A DNA stretch of 64,000 nt from Halichoerus grypus (lineage: Eukaryota; Chordata; Mammalia; Carnivora; Phocidae), in assembly GCF_964656455.1 (NCBI RefSeq), contig NC_135719.1:4009163-4073162 (forward strand), written 5' to 3'. Under the pieces are notes generated by a model. That model saw only the letters and a list, made by a program, of their open reading frames with translations. It did no database searches and was not told the origin of the DNA. The translations under genes were made by a program, and so were the position numbers. Positions 51,440-63,479 of this stretch are shown in pieces (positions within the stretch are counted from its first letter, which is position 1; every line of letters begins with the position of its first letter).

Positions 51440-52140
51440 CCCAGTCCCCGGGCTACTTTCCAGGATGGGGGGTCATGCTCCCGCCGGCCGGGAGGGGTCG
51501 CCCTGGGGCCGGAGCGGAGACGCGGGCCTGCGGGGCCGCTCCCGCCCGCGTGCGCAGGCGCGGAGCGCTCTTCCGGCGCCGGTTCGCCTCCGCCCGGCTG
51601 CCCGGCGGGGATGCTGCGGCTGAGCGGCAGGCTGAGGCAGCTCCTGTCGAGACGCGGGGCCGGAGCCTCTGCCCGGCTCGCCTCAGGCGCCGAGATGCCC
51701 AAGAAAGCTGGTGCGACGAACAAGGCCAGTGGCAAGCCCCGTGGCAGGGGGAGGGTGGGCGGCGCGCGGGAGAGGCGGGGCCCGCAGGCGGGGAAGCGCA
51801 GCCGAGACCCGGGGCTCCCGCGGCCTTCTGCCGCCCCCGCCTCCGTCCGGACGGCAGGGTGCCCGTAGCGCCAGCGCCCCCCGGCGTCGGAGGCTCGGTG
51901 CGCGCCGCGCGCCCTCGCCCTCCGTGCGCATCCTCTGCGCACCTGCCGCCGCGCTGCCCGGGGTCCTGGACGCGGAGGTGGGCGGCCGCTTCCGTCCCCG
52001 GAGCAGGCCTTCGGTGCGGCCGCCGTCGCTTCCTCTCCCCCAGCACACACGCTCCCAGCCCAGCTGCGCGCACACGTTTGTCGGCTCGTGCTGCCGGGGG
52101 TGCCAGGCTGAGTAAGAGGTGGCCCCTGCTCCCGGCACTG
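51440..52140 (+). promoter_or_regulatory. C15orf40: C15orf40 CpG-island promoter
   Basis: GC- and CpG-rich block without TATA around the first exon. A near-consensus NRF1 site tgcgcaggcgc lies at 51551-51561 and an ETS core cttccgg at 51570-51576, both 35-60 bases before the ATG. NRF1 plus ETS is typical of genes for mitochondrial or basic cell functions; that link is inference. Confidence 0.8.
51611..51724 (+). CDS. C15orf40: C15orf40 coding exon 1
   Basis: Long start ATG 51611 ([16 protein letters not shown]) and internal ATG 51695. The conserved frame requires the exon to end after AAG at 51724, where the intron would begin GCCAGT (a GC donor with a poor +3). A normal GTGGGC donor 30 bases on, at 51755, is also in phase 0 and would add ten residues ([10 protein letters not shown]). 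The sequence cannot decide between them. Confidence 0.8.
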
Positions 52141-55100
52141 AGGTGGCTGGTCCCGAATTCCCGGCGCGGGAGACTGGCACTCGGTTGGGCTGATCGGAGG
52201 GCCTCGTGCGAGACTTGACTCGGAATACTTGGGAGACCTTTCCGGGTGGCCAGAGATTCCTGAGCGCCACGAGCTCGTCTTAAAGGTGCAAGGGAGCCGT
52301 GGCAGGCGCAGGCGTGCGGGGACGTGCCTCACAGCCTGGGACGTGGCCGTGCGGGCGTTGTTGTCGTTTTAGGGTAAGAACCAGAGCGAGGAGCCAGAGA
52401 GACCCCTTCCTCCCCCAGGCGCTGTGGCGGTTGATCCTAAGGGCTGTGTCACCATAGCCATCCGGGCCAAACCCGGGTCCAAACAGAACGCTGTGACAGG
52501 TACATGCGGACGCTGAGCTGGGGGTCATGGGCGGGGGCAGGGGGTCCCTCCGCCCTCCCTTCGCCTTGTTAGCTGCCAGTTGATCCCGTACGGGCGGTGT
52601 GGTTCTCGAATCTGCGATGACAGGCTTCCCCGGTTACTAGATTCTAATAATGTAAAGGGGTCAATCCAGTGTCGAAGTGAATACACGATATTTAAAGCAT
52701 ACCAAGTTCGAGGAAAAAGCCATTGTATATTTTCTCCCTTAAAAATACGGTATTTTAGAAAGGACACGTGTATGTAGCCTAGAATTACTAGTCTGTCCTT
52801 ATTTCAGAAGTGGAGACATTGGTCGGAGAAAGAAAGAAGAGACATTTTGGTTGAGTTTAATGACCCAAGGAGGAAGAGAAAACCTGGAATCTGAGAGCTC
52901 TGGTCTTCAGCTCCTGTGCAAACTTGTTTTAAGTTAAAACAATACAAAACTGTTCTGGGCCCAGTTCTTTTTCTCTGTGGGATGGGATATTGGACTAAGA
53001 GGCTTTCAGGCGATTCCCTGGAGCCCAGAAGGTGCCTCAGGGCTCCCTTAGGTGGGCACGGCGGGGTGGGGGGCAGCAGGCAGGGCTCCTGAGTAACTGT
53101 TTGCATTTATTGTGAATGTTGGGAGTCCAGGGGAACTTGTATGGGGGCAGGTGGGGGGGCGGTATTCTTGGTGGGAAAAAAGTTTGAGAACCATTCATCT
53201 GAAATACTGTGAAGGTCTTTTTCACCTCCAAAGCTGTTTATTCCTTTTCTTTTTACACTTTGAAAACAAGACCTCAGAACTGGGGTGCTGGACGTGGTTT
53301 GTGCTAGTGGCCGAGTTAGCTTGGCTGTGTGTGGGCCGCACCCACCGTGGCCAGCATCTTCTGAGTAGTCGCTGTGGACAGTCCGCTCTCGGCACACCAC
53401 GTGTCATCAAATCTGAGACGCCATCCACTAGAAGGTACACAAGTATTCTGTGTACCAGCAAGACAAAATCCATGTGAATACTTTCTTTGCCCTCTATTGT
53501 GAGGCACATCTGGATTTGAAAGGTACTAAAATGCGGACAAAGGCACACCTTAGAATCCCAGTCGGTGACAGGACAGGAGGTGGGTTGTTGTGCTACTTTG
53601 TGCTTGTGGATTCTGTGGCCACGTCATTCACACGGGCAAGGTGTAAGTGTGTGAAAATGCCTGCGTAACCCCAGGTGGGGACCAGCTTAAGCTCACTTGC
53701 AAACTCCTTTGAGTAAATATTTCTCACTCCGAATAACTGTGGAGGACTAGGGGCAGGTGCACTTTATAAAGGCTGTATTGACCGGGGAGGCAGGAGCACT
53801 CTTCAAAAGCAATGTTCTTTGTCCCAGGATGTCAAAGCACGCATTCAAATTAACTTTGACTTACAACATAGCTTTATAGCCATGTGCCCTTGGGCACATC
53901 TGGATTTGTTTCCTCATTTGTCAACTGGAGATCATAATGGCATTAATATCTTCTTCATAAAGCTGTAGTGAGGATTGAACACATTAATATTTGTGAAGTC
54001 CCTGAAACATGTTTGTGTGCCATCGAATTAGTGTATACAAGTGCTGTGTAAATGTTTAAATGCTGCATTTTAAAAACCAAAAGAGGCATTTCACATGAGC
54101 TGAATCTCATTTTCCCAATGACGGAACCGGGAGCTGGCTCGTTCACACCCAGCTCCTGATCCTGCCTTGGGGCTCTTTGTACCACTCGGGCAGTTTCCAG
54201 TTGCTTGAGGCCCAGGACACCGCCCAGGACTCTGGGCCCATCTTGGTCCACAGGATGGGGGAAATGTCAGTTTTCTCTGGATTTCTTTCCTGAAACGGCA
54301 GAGGCGTATTTATCATGTTTATGTTCCCTCAAGTGTGAGTAGTTTACTCGCTCATTTCTTCATGCAGTAGTTGATGGAAAACCCACTCTGTGCCAGGGAA
54401 ATGCAGACCCTTTTACAGAGTATCCTCGCTCCTAAGGATATAGTCCAGGCTGATTTCATTGCAGACGTGACAGTGGAAGCTGTGAGCGTGGCCATAGCAG
54501 CCCCCCCGTCGGAAGGAGAGGCTAATGCCGAGCTCTGTCGGTACCTCTCCAAGGTCCTGGAGCTCAGGAAGAGTGACGTGGTTTTGGATAAGGTAGGTCT
54601 CTCTCCCTGGAAACAGCTTTGATGATTACACAGTCATTATTTTATAAATATGGGTTCTTTCTTTTCCAAGTAATTGAAAAGCTAGGTTTTCTTTTTAAAC
54701 TCTCATCCATTTAATCACTAAAATGTGTGAATTCTATGTAGTCTCCTTCATTCCTACTGCCTTGATCCTTACTCTGACCGTGCTCTGTACATGTATTTCT
54801 TAGTTGCCACCATTTCGAGCATTTTCTCCTTTCTACATGTATTCCTGTACCTGCTGTCAGACTGATTTTATCTGTCTTTTCCTTCAAATCATCACCATAC
54901 TAACAAATCTGAAAGGGGTCCCTTAGTGAGTCCATCAACGTGTTTCTGGTCCCCCACGTTATCCTGACTCCTGGGAGAAGCTCATTAAGAAGAGAGAGGG
55001 CCAGGTGAAGTCATTAATATCATGGGTTTGCTCTGGGGGTGGGTATCAAAATCACCTGGGAATGATGTCTAAAATACACATTCCTGGGCATCACTCAAGA

Positions 55101-56207
55101 CTTTTTTTTTTTTTTAAGATTTTATTTATTTATTTGACAGAGAGAGACATAGCGAGAGAGGGAACACAAGCAGGAGGAGTGGGAGAGAGAGAAGCAGGCT
55201 TCCCGCGGAGCAGGGAGCCCGATGCGGGGCTCGATCCCAGGACCCTGGGATCATGACCTGAGCTGAAGGCAGACGCTTGACGACTGAGCCACCCAGGTGT
55301 CCCTCAAGACTTATTGAAATGGAATTTGCAGGAGTGAGACCCAACCATGCTTCTAATGATATACTCTCTAGATCCAGGTTCTAGCTGGCATTCAGAGTCT
55401 TTGGTTAATAGGCTGCATCTAAAAATCTCTCCCATCAGACCACTTCCCTTGATGTATCTTCCACCTGTGGCAGGTCATTTCGGGTTCTGTCGGTGCGCAT
55501 GCTCTGACATTGGCATGAAAGGCACTTCCTGCTCTTCTACCCCGATAGATGACCCTGGCTCAGATTTTACCTTCTTGAAAGGATGTTTCAAAATGAAACC
55601 CTTGGCTCAGTTGGTTGTGGAATTAGAGCATTTGCTTTTTTTTTTTTTTTGAATTTTCAGAAATGTGTAACAGAACAGCAGTTCTATATTTAGAATTGTT
55701 TTTATACAAAGTTTATATAAAATTGCAAATTTGGTAATTTAAAAAATAATTTTCACTTTTAATTTAAACAAGGAAGTTACTTAAAAACACGATATTCTAC
55801 ATCTGGACTCAATTCATTTTGAAATTTTAATGCCAGTTTTTATTATTACAGAAATTGATGTATGAAGGTAAAAACCCTGGAGAGTTGTAAACATTTGTAG
55901 TACGGCGGAATCTAGGGATACAGCTGCTGGTTAGACCAGAAACCCAGAGATGAGCGGGAGAACGCGGGTAGCTCGGCTGTCGGGAAAGCTGCAGCCCACC
56001 AGCGCAGCCCCGAGGACTCAGCTTTGATGGCCGCAGCCGAGCCCTGCTCTCTCTAGTAGCACTAGAATGCTCAGTGAGTCATCCTCACACCATTTTTTCC
56101 TTTTGGTCCAGGGTGGTAAATCTCGTGAAAAAGTGGTGAAGCTATTAGTGTCCACAACTGCAGACGAGATCTTGGAGAAATTAAAGCAGCAAGTTGAAAA
56201 AAAATAA
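51611..56207 (+). CDS. C15orf40: C15orf40, UPF0235/DUF167 family protein (four coding exons)
   Basis: Joined exons 51611-51724, 52373-52499, 54465-54592 and 56112-56207 give 154 residues. The core ([20 protein letters not shown], then [20 protein letters not shown] and [12 protein letters not shown]) is the DUF167 fold shared with bacterial YggU-like proteins, whose function is unknown. From the internal ATG at 51695 (MPKKAG) the protein is 126 residues, equal to the human short form as I recall it. The longer start adds 28 residues rich in Arg, Leu and Ser with no acidic residue until near its end, which looks like a mitochondrial targeting peptide. Intron 1 lacks a GT donor at the conserved boundary. 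It follows BTBD1 on the same strand, as in human. Confidence 0.93.
51725..52372 (+). other. C15orf40: C15orf40 intron 1 (about 0.65 kb)
   Basis: CpG-rich throughout. Acceptor gttgtcgttttag ends at 52372. Starts at 51725 or 51755 depending on donor. Confidence 0.75.
52373..52499 (+). CDS. C15orf40: C15orf40 coding exon 2
   Basis: 127 bases, phase 0 to 1. Encodes [20 protein letters not shown] and the first DUF167 strand ([19 protein letters not shown]). Donor ACAG|GTACAT. Confidence 0.95.
52500..54464 (+). other. C15orf40: C15orf40 intron 2 (2.0 kb)
   Basis: GT-AG intron. Only a MIR near its end is recognisable; the rest appears unique and has no SINE. Confidence 0.85.
53850..54040 (+). mobile_element. 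MIR relic
   Basis: Phrases gccatgtgcccttgggcaca, gtttcctcatttgtcaactg and tagtgaggattgaacacatt in MIR order. Confidence 0.75.
54465..54592 (+). CDS. C15orf40: C15orf40 coding exon 3
   Basis: 128 bases, phase 1 to 0. Encodes [20 protein letters not shown] and on to [10 protein letters not shown], the centre of the DUF167 fold with the conserved PPxxGxAN motif. Donor AAG|GTAGGT. Confidence 0.96.
54593..56111 (+). other. C15orf40: C15orf40 intron 3 (1.5 kb)
   Basis: GT-AG intron carrying one young SINE (55.10-55.30 kb); otherwise no feature. Confidence 0.9.
55104..55302 (-). mobile_element. Young carnivore SINE
   Basis: Near-consensus antisense copy flanked by ctcaagactt at 55094-55103 and 55303-55312. 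Confidence 0.96.
56112..56207 (+). CDS. C15orf40: C15orf40 coding exon 4 (terminal)
   Basis: Encodes [31 protein letters not shown] and the stop TAA at 56205. Acceptor cttttggtccag. The last residues are a lysine-rich helix. Confidence 0.96.
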   Translation, partial: GGKSREKVVKLLVSTTADEILEKLKQQVEKK

Positions 56208-56208
56208 A
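56203..56208 (+). terminator. C15orf40: AATAAA overlapping the C15orf40 stop codon
   Basis: The hexamer includes the stop codon TAA. The sequence after it has only a weak GT-rich element, so use as a poly(A) signal is doubtful. Confidence 0.25.
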
Positions 56209-56984
56209 AGCAAGTTATGAGAAGTACATCCTTGAGAAGCTTTTTAACTGCTATTCATGAAGAGGCTGTTAAGTAGGAAAATGTATTTCAGTGCACTGGA
56301 GACATAAAAAAAAAAAATTAAGAACAGGACTCAAAAGAGAAGTAGGAATTTTAAAAGTACTGTATGTTCGATGTAGGTTCTGACATCCAAACAGTTTGGA
56401 ACATTTAGTCCGATTTCACTGCATTACAAAATAACAGAACTGGAAGAGATCTTCAGGACGACCTCAGTCAGCCCCTTGCATCCTGTGACGGGGCTTCTGC
56501 TATCCAGAAGTTGAGAGTCTTGTTCAGGATCACACCATGCGGGATGGCAGCTAGAAGCCAGGGCTCCTGGTTGGATGCAGTTTATCCTGATTGTAAATGA
56601 AGATGTTTCCACAGCACTCTAGGGTTCTGAGAATTGCCTTCTCTAGAGTTTACAAGTGACAGAAGAAAACCTGTCACACTGCTTTGTGGTCTTACTTTAT
56701 ATTTTAAAAGGCTTATCTAAATACAAAAATGCTTTTTGTGTCTTTTGAAAACTCTATGGAGCATTTTGTGAAAAAGTAAATAAGAGTAATCAGGACTTGT
56801 AATTTACTGTTAATTATTTTGGGGAAGTCACTGAATTTTTGTCCTCATTGGATGGTGCAGTCTTCAAATGTGGTAGTTCTATGAATCTCCAAAGATCCTT
56901 CAAAGAAGAGGGCCTGGAAGCTACTTTCAGTATTTGTAAAAGCCTATCAGAAATCATATCTACATTAAAGCTTCAAAAGCTAAT

Positions 56985-56990
56985 AATAAA
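56985..56990 (+). terminator. C15orf40: Candidate C15orf40 polyadenylation signal
   Basis: AATAAA followed by ttgtttttaaatatccaa and a later gtgatttggtc. It would give a 3' UTR of about 0.8 kb. Another AATAAA lies at 57517. Confidence 0.35.
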
Positions 56991-57019
56991 TACCTTGTTT
57001 TTAAATATCCAATGCAAGT

Positions 57020-59550
57020 TATAGTGATTTGGTCAGGTAAATAAGTTCATTACCTTTGCTGATCAGAATCAAAGTAGTTGGTGCGCTTTTGTCTAAGTAC
57101 CTGAGAAAATATATTGGTAGACAAAATGTTTAAAAATACAAAATCCCCAAGAAGGACCAGTAATAAAAATTACTGATGATGAAAGAGCTGAGAAATTGCC
57201 ATCTAGTACAACTCCTATTCTGTTGATAGGAACCAAGGACAAGAAGAGTCACTTGGATTACCCAAGATCACAGCTAATACTAACGGCAGAACACGAGTTA
57301 TGCTCAGCTGCCTTCTTCTCGAAGCCATACCGCCTCCAGAAGTGCTTCTGCTGTACCTGGTCTTGGCTTCAGAACTTTTCCTACTCTTTTCCCACTCTTT
57401 TCCCATACATTTCAGTGTGTGCTCTGAAGGTATTTTACTTACGGTTTTTTACATGGATCACTGTTAGGATGCCTTCCTTGACAAGTAACAGAAATCGAAC
57501 TCTATCTGGCTTACACAATAAAGGGATTTGTTAGCCCAATACCTGGAAAGTCCAGAGGCAGGGTTTACTTAGGGGTTAGTCTGATGCAGCAGCTCAGCGA
57601 TGTCATAAAGGACCCACTTTCTTTCCTTCCCCTGCCTCACGCTAGCTAGCAGTGCCAGCTTCATCCTTAGGCCCACTTCCTTCATGGAGGCAAAAAGGCA
57701 ACAGCTCTAGGCTTCACATCCCCATACCACTCCCTGCAGCAGGAAGAGGCCACTCAGAAGAGCTCTGGCATTTTCCAAAAGCTGTTAGCTTCTCCCCACT
57801 CCTTTGTGTCTAGGGAATGGGGGGAGAGAACCAGAGGATGTAGGTGGCACCTTTGTAATGTTTAAAGTTCCAAACAACTAAAAACTCAGACTTCGGGAGG
57901 CAGGTTTTCTCTGGGCTATGGGCTGCCAGGAATCCCCCCTCCCCCCCACCCCAGCCAGGGATTTGTAGTAAGGGATTTGGTTAAGTAGTTCCTTAACTGT
58001 AATGCAAAATATAAATTTAAAAACACACTGTGACCCCCCCCATAGATTTTCTAAAATGCATGTGACTAGAGACTAAAAATTTTAAGAAGCTAGATTTTCA
58101 ATTTACATCCAAGAGGTGGCACCATAATTCAACAGCAGAAAGCCACACAGAATCTGAAGGGACTGATAATTCCTTGAAGCGAGCAGTACTCGTAGGAAAC
58201 GTCTTCTGTAGCGCCTACCAGTGTCACACGCTGATCTTGTCTGGTCTTGGAGACATTTCTTAGGCTTATCCCCACATTCCTTGAGTTCAGTTCGGGTCAG
58301 AGTGTGGTGGTAACTTCCTTGGCTGGGTACTCAGAAGTCCCAGCTCAGTACCTCGGTGGAGTCAGCATGGCCCCGAGTGTCTCCCTTCATTCTGCAGCTT
58401 TCAGAAATCCCAATTTATTTGGTGTTTTTGAAAACGGAACTGGGCTGGGAAATTGGCAAGGAATTCATTTCTAAACATGATGCCAGTTTATTAATTTGAG
58501 TGAAGAACACACCTGCCAAATAGATGGGATAGTGGGATCCTCTAGTGAGTATATTCTGTTACTTTGGGAAATCTCTTCAAGAAGCCAGTCATCATTTGAA
58601 GACTGCTTGGAGAGCTTGGGATCAGAACCAAGGGAATTAGGGGGATGGGCAGGGGAGCTCTGACCATCTGAGAGAGACCCATTATATCTTAGCCCGTCTC
58701 CTGGGACAACACTGCACACTGACGCTTCCTGGCACAGGAGCTCCCCTTTTCTGGGCTCTGAGAAGACCACCTGCTTCTGCCCAGATAGGCTTTCCTATGA
58801 CAATCCTTATAATTCAGTTGATAAGGTTCTCAGCATTTTGTAATCCTTTTCTGGCTGTGTGCCACTGGGTCCATCTAGTCCCCTGGATACTAGAGTCTGG
58901 GCAGGCAGGAACCCCCAAACTTAAGAGACTCAGTGGTCATTTCTACATGAAACTCCTCCATAAGATGGTTTTACTATCACATTGGCTTTCAAATTGTGTC
59001 ACAGCCTTATGTGTCCCTAGGGATACCTTGGGGGGTTGGAGAACTGGAGACTAAGGGAGTGAGTCAAGTCAACAGAACTCCAAGCCTTTAGTCCTCTTCC
59101 AAAACTATGCTGTCAGTATGGTAGCTGCTAGGCGCATGTGGTTACTGAGCACTTGAAAGGTGGCTAATCAGATTTTTAAAAAAAAAATAAAAGCATCATG
59201 GAAGAAAAGGCCGTGTTGGAAACAATAGAGAAGAGGCAACAGAGAATAGGGCACAGAGTTTGGAAGGCAGGATAGAGAAAGGTGAGCAAAGAAAGGAAAA
59301 TGACAGATCTAGAAGTCCGGCAAAGGGAAGTCAACACAGACATAATTGGGGTCCTGAAAAAGAACCCAAAAAGTGGAATAGAACAAAGATTTCAAGATAC
59401 AATCAAGAAAATATTGAAAAAAAAAATGATTTTAAGGAATAAAAGGTGCAGCATCCCAGGGGAAACACTGACGAAGAATGGTTGACAGGGAGATAAAACC
59501 TAGTAAAGTTCTCGGATTTCAAAAATGCTGGTGGCCATCTAGACAAAAAG
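57020..59550. other. Downstream region without recognised genes
   Basis: No exon with support; mixed old repeat and unique sequence. C-rich runs occur at about 57940 and 58035. Confidence 0.4.
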
Positions 59551-60110
59551 TTGAAGTCCTAGGAAGGGAGAGGGGAGACATATATATGTACGTTCATATG
59601 TTGCTAATGGGAATGTGAAGTGCTACAGTGTTTTAGAAAATGTGGCACTTACTAAAAATACAGGTGTTTTAACCTAATAATCCTACTTTGGAGAATACCT
59701 CATAGAACACATAAAAATGCCAAAGAATATATGGGCAAAAAAGAGGAAACAATCTAAGTGTCTACCTATAGGAGAATAATCATATAATCAACAGAAAATC
59801 CATACTATAGAGTATTAGACTGTTAATTTTTAATCTCTAGTTACTGAAGTCATGTCTATTATGTTGCATGAACAAAGAGTAATACGTGTGTGTATATATT
59901 TATATGTACAATCTCACTTTAGTAAACAGAAAAATATATACGTATATCAAATTTACACATATTTGTGTGGGCACGGTAAAAGAGAACATACACAACAGGC
60001 CATAATCGCTGGATGAGTGCAGCGATTGGTGGTGGTTCACTTTTTATAATGTTTATTATTTTGTATACACACCAAACATATATAGTGAAGGAAATTTTAA
60101 AATGAGAAAA
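59550..60110 (+). mobile_element. Old L1M 3' end relic
   Basis: Ordered landmarks: tatgttgctaatgggaatgt, gaggaaacaatctaagtgtc and tccatactatagagtatta. Confidence 0.65.
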
Positions 60111-60119
60111 CACTCAAAT

Positions 60120-62360
60120 GAAAAAGCTCTGGCCTTTAGCAATTAGAGCAGCTTTATTTATGTAATTCAGACGAAGGCTGGAGATCCGTTAGGGAGTTAA
60201 AGGCACTGGCAGTGGGAAAAACCACGAGATCATCACCACATCCTCCCCCACAGCTGTCTCAGGAGAAGTCACTGGAACCCAGAGAAAACCTAACTGGTAA
60301 TTCATACATGGGCTCTGTGTGTCCCTTAGGGACAGGAATGAAAACACCAACTGAATTAGCCCATCAGCCCGTGGAGACCTTGGTAAAGACTTGTAAGCTG
60401 CCTTCCTTGCACCAGGTCAGCCCAGAGGTACCCCACATCCCACTCTACCTCTGGACGCACACAGCTGACACGGACCTGCAACCTCTCGTGTGCCCAGCCC
60501 CATGATGCATACTTTGTGTAAATGCTTTCACTTAATCCTACAAGGGGGCAGTCAGAGTGCATGTTAGCAGTTTTGATGGAAGGCCTGTCCTCTTACCTTG
60601 CTTCTCCCATACCGTCCTGTAAATCTTAAAATCTGGGGGTTATTATCCACAGCTTATCTCCACTTTCCCAGCCTGAGGGCACTGGTAGCCAACTCCTCAG
60701 ATAAGAGCGTTTCTTGGGCACTAGCAGCCTCCGCAGTGGTACAGGAGCTGAAGCTGCTTCAACTGTGGCACGTCTGGTAGCGTGTAGCCCTACTGATGAG
60801 CCCCATGCAGCCAGCTTGTTCAGGCCGCTCTCTCCCAGAATGCCCATGGGTTACGGGATCTCTGCTACTGTCCCTATCTTCCTCAAAAGCCGGTCCTAGT
60901 AGAGGTCTAGACTTCTGGAAAGGAGGAGATACTTGCTCAAGGCTACCTTGGAGTCCAATGGTATAATCTATTTGAATCTAGTTACTGATTTGGCTCCATA
61001 ATAATTTACCAGAAGCCAAGCGAAATCTTTGTTTAGATAGTGCAGAACCTAGCACAAAGAATATATCTGAATTCTGAAGCAGAAATCTAAAAATTAACAT
61101 AACTCCTACTGATGTCAAGAGTATTTACTCCTGTTGGCTTTAATTCATTCTAAATTAAAAGCCAGAGGATTGTAAAAGCACATATTTCTAAATTTATAAA
61201 TAAACAGAGGAGTGACACAGAGTGAACTATATAATTGGGTTTTTCACACAGAATTAGCTAAAGTCTATTTAGTACTTCAAAATCCTCATTTATATCTCAA
61301 ATATGCTCCTGTGGTCACAATACAAGATACTGAAAGACAAATCCCAAATAAACTTCTCAGTGAATGGTTTGTAATACCTCGATTTGTCTAACATTACCAA
61401 AGTAAGCACTTTCACAAGTCATCTTTCAAGCTAACTGAAGTTATTAAATGGTATTACAAGTTGCCATGAGTGGGGAGTATATTTCCTACATTTTCTAATG
61501 AAAAAAAAATTGCCTTTCACTGTAAGCAATAGCACTAAATAAAAGAAGTCAAAGGCCAGGGGCATAGGTTTCCATACACAGCCAGATCTGTGTTTGGGTT
61601 GAATGAATCAAAGGGAATAGGTCTAGGAAAAATTTTAAGGTGTTAAAATGTCTTTAGAAACAAGGTGTGGTGCTTTTATTAGAGTTCAGAATTAGTGTTA
61701 TCAGTAATCTTCAGGGCAAGAGATAATTTCCTTCCATTTTAGTATTCTAAACTTAAAACTGACATTTCATTACTCTTAATTCTATCATAAAATTCTAGAT
61801 TTTCCTTTAGGCGAATAAATTACAAAGGGAAAAAGTACATCCTGTCTGTTGAGCATTGTAAGTAATGCAGCTTTGAAAACCAAAACCATGCTAGAAATCT
61901 CACCAGATGTCTTTTTCCTATCTGGTTTCAAGAGATCAAACTATCTTCAGAGCTGTGACCCATGGTTATGACTCTGGATAACCTAAAATCCTTCTAGCAC
62001 TCAAGAAAGGAAAAAAAAAAAAAACCCTCTATCTCAAGTCTCCAGCAAGCTGGTCTCAAAAGGATATTAATCTGGTATGTTTCCATAATCAGCATTTGAC
62101 ATTTTAAAATCAGCGTCAATTTCAAACAGCAAATGCTACTAATTTTAGCTCAATATTTACATAAATTTTCTTTGATATTTGAAATTTGTTATATTCTGAA
62201 GGACAGAATTTCTTCTTTTGCTAATTCATATTCTAATTCACAGAAGAATCACAAATCTTTACTCTCAATAAGTCTCCTGCTCTACCTTGTCTTCTATCAG
62301 TTACTCTGTATCCTTTAGATCAACACTGTGCTTTACCATTTACCAGACACTTCCCTCCCA
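60120..62360. other. Intergenic sequence, nothing assigned
   Basis: AT-rich, few recent repeats, no intact coding exon seen on either strand. Confidence 0.4.
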
Positions 62361-62369
62361 TTGATTCAG

Positions 62370-62600
62370 CACACGTTTATACAGCATCAGTTATGTGCGG
62401 GGGGCTGGTTCAGTGGTCATAAGCTCTAGTTTCTATCTCAAGCTCTTGTATGTTTGGTCACTTATTTTATGATGACCCTGTGAAGAGTGGCAGGGTATTA
62501 TCCTCATTTTTACAGGTGAGCACATAAGCTCCAGGTTTAACTGATTTTTCTCAAGGTCATACACCTTGTAAGAACAGGACTGGAAGCCAGGACTCCTTAC
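62370..62600 (-). mobile_element. MIR relic, antisense
   Basis: Phrases tcctcatttttacaggtgag, tttctcaaggtcatacacct and aggactggaagccaggactc are in inverted MIR order. Confidence 0.7.
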
Positions 62601-63479
62601 GCTTAATGCTTTGGCTATTGCAACAGACTATTTGAGATTAATTCCATTTGACACTATTTTAATTTTCTTCAGATAATTCTCTGAATTATCCTTAATTTTT
62701 TTCATGTTATTTTCTGTCTCTCCCACATGAAGCAGAAACCGTGACTTTTACTTCCTGTTTTAAGCATATAGGGGAGTCTAGTGGTGACTGCTGTTTAAAA
62801 AAAGAAAAGAAAAACCACCGCCACATAGGCTCCTCATGCAGAATGCAGAAATAATTCATGTTAAAAGGACTCTTACATATTTTCAAGCAGGGCTGATACT
62901 CAGGCCATCTGTGAATATTTAAATACTACTGGAAAATAACCTTTCCTTTGAGGTTCCTGAAACCCATCCCTCATTCCGACCCTGCCCCATGGGCCCACAG
63001 GTCTCCCTAATTAGTGCCAGTGGCGGGCACAGCAGAGGGCCTTCAGGATCCTGTTCTAAAGCTGTGGCTTTAGTGACCCAGTGAGTCCGTGCCTGTGCTT
63101 TGTCAATTGACAGATATTTTTCATAACCCATCTGCCTTTAGAGAACTTCTTGGTGTGCAGTGAGGCCGTTCTGAATTCTCTAGGCTCCATATCTGTAGTA
63201 CCAAGATAAAGATGTAACAGCACTGTGCCGATTGATGCAATTAGAGGGGTATAGGGAAAACCCTTATCTTATTGTTAAAATCTGATTTACATCTCAGTGT
63301 GAAGACCCAATTTATTAGATCCTTTCCAATCAAACAGTTACCTGAAAGGATGGCTCTTCAGGAAGGGGAGTGGAAGGGAGAGTTGGATCCAGAGCATGGA
63401 GAAGTAGTGCCTGGAGAAGTCAACCTCAAGGGCCTAGAGTGGAGTGCTAAGAGAGAAGGCAGCAGAAGGCACATTTAGG

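Noticed and set aside
50950..52332. Frames of about 400 codons on both strands across the C15orf40 island
   Set aside because: Same composition effect. They cross a promoter and an intron, match no family, and conflict with the clear spliced C15orf40 frame.
59260..59485. Two overlapping Lys/Glu-rich frames near 59.3 kb
   Set aside because: They lie just before an L1M relic in A-rich sequence; probably old repeat, and no start context, exon structure or family match.
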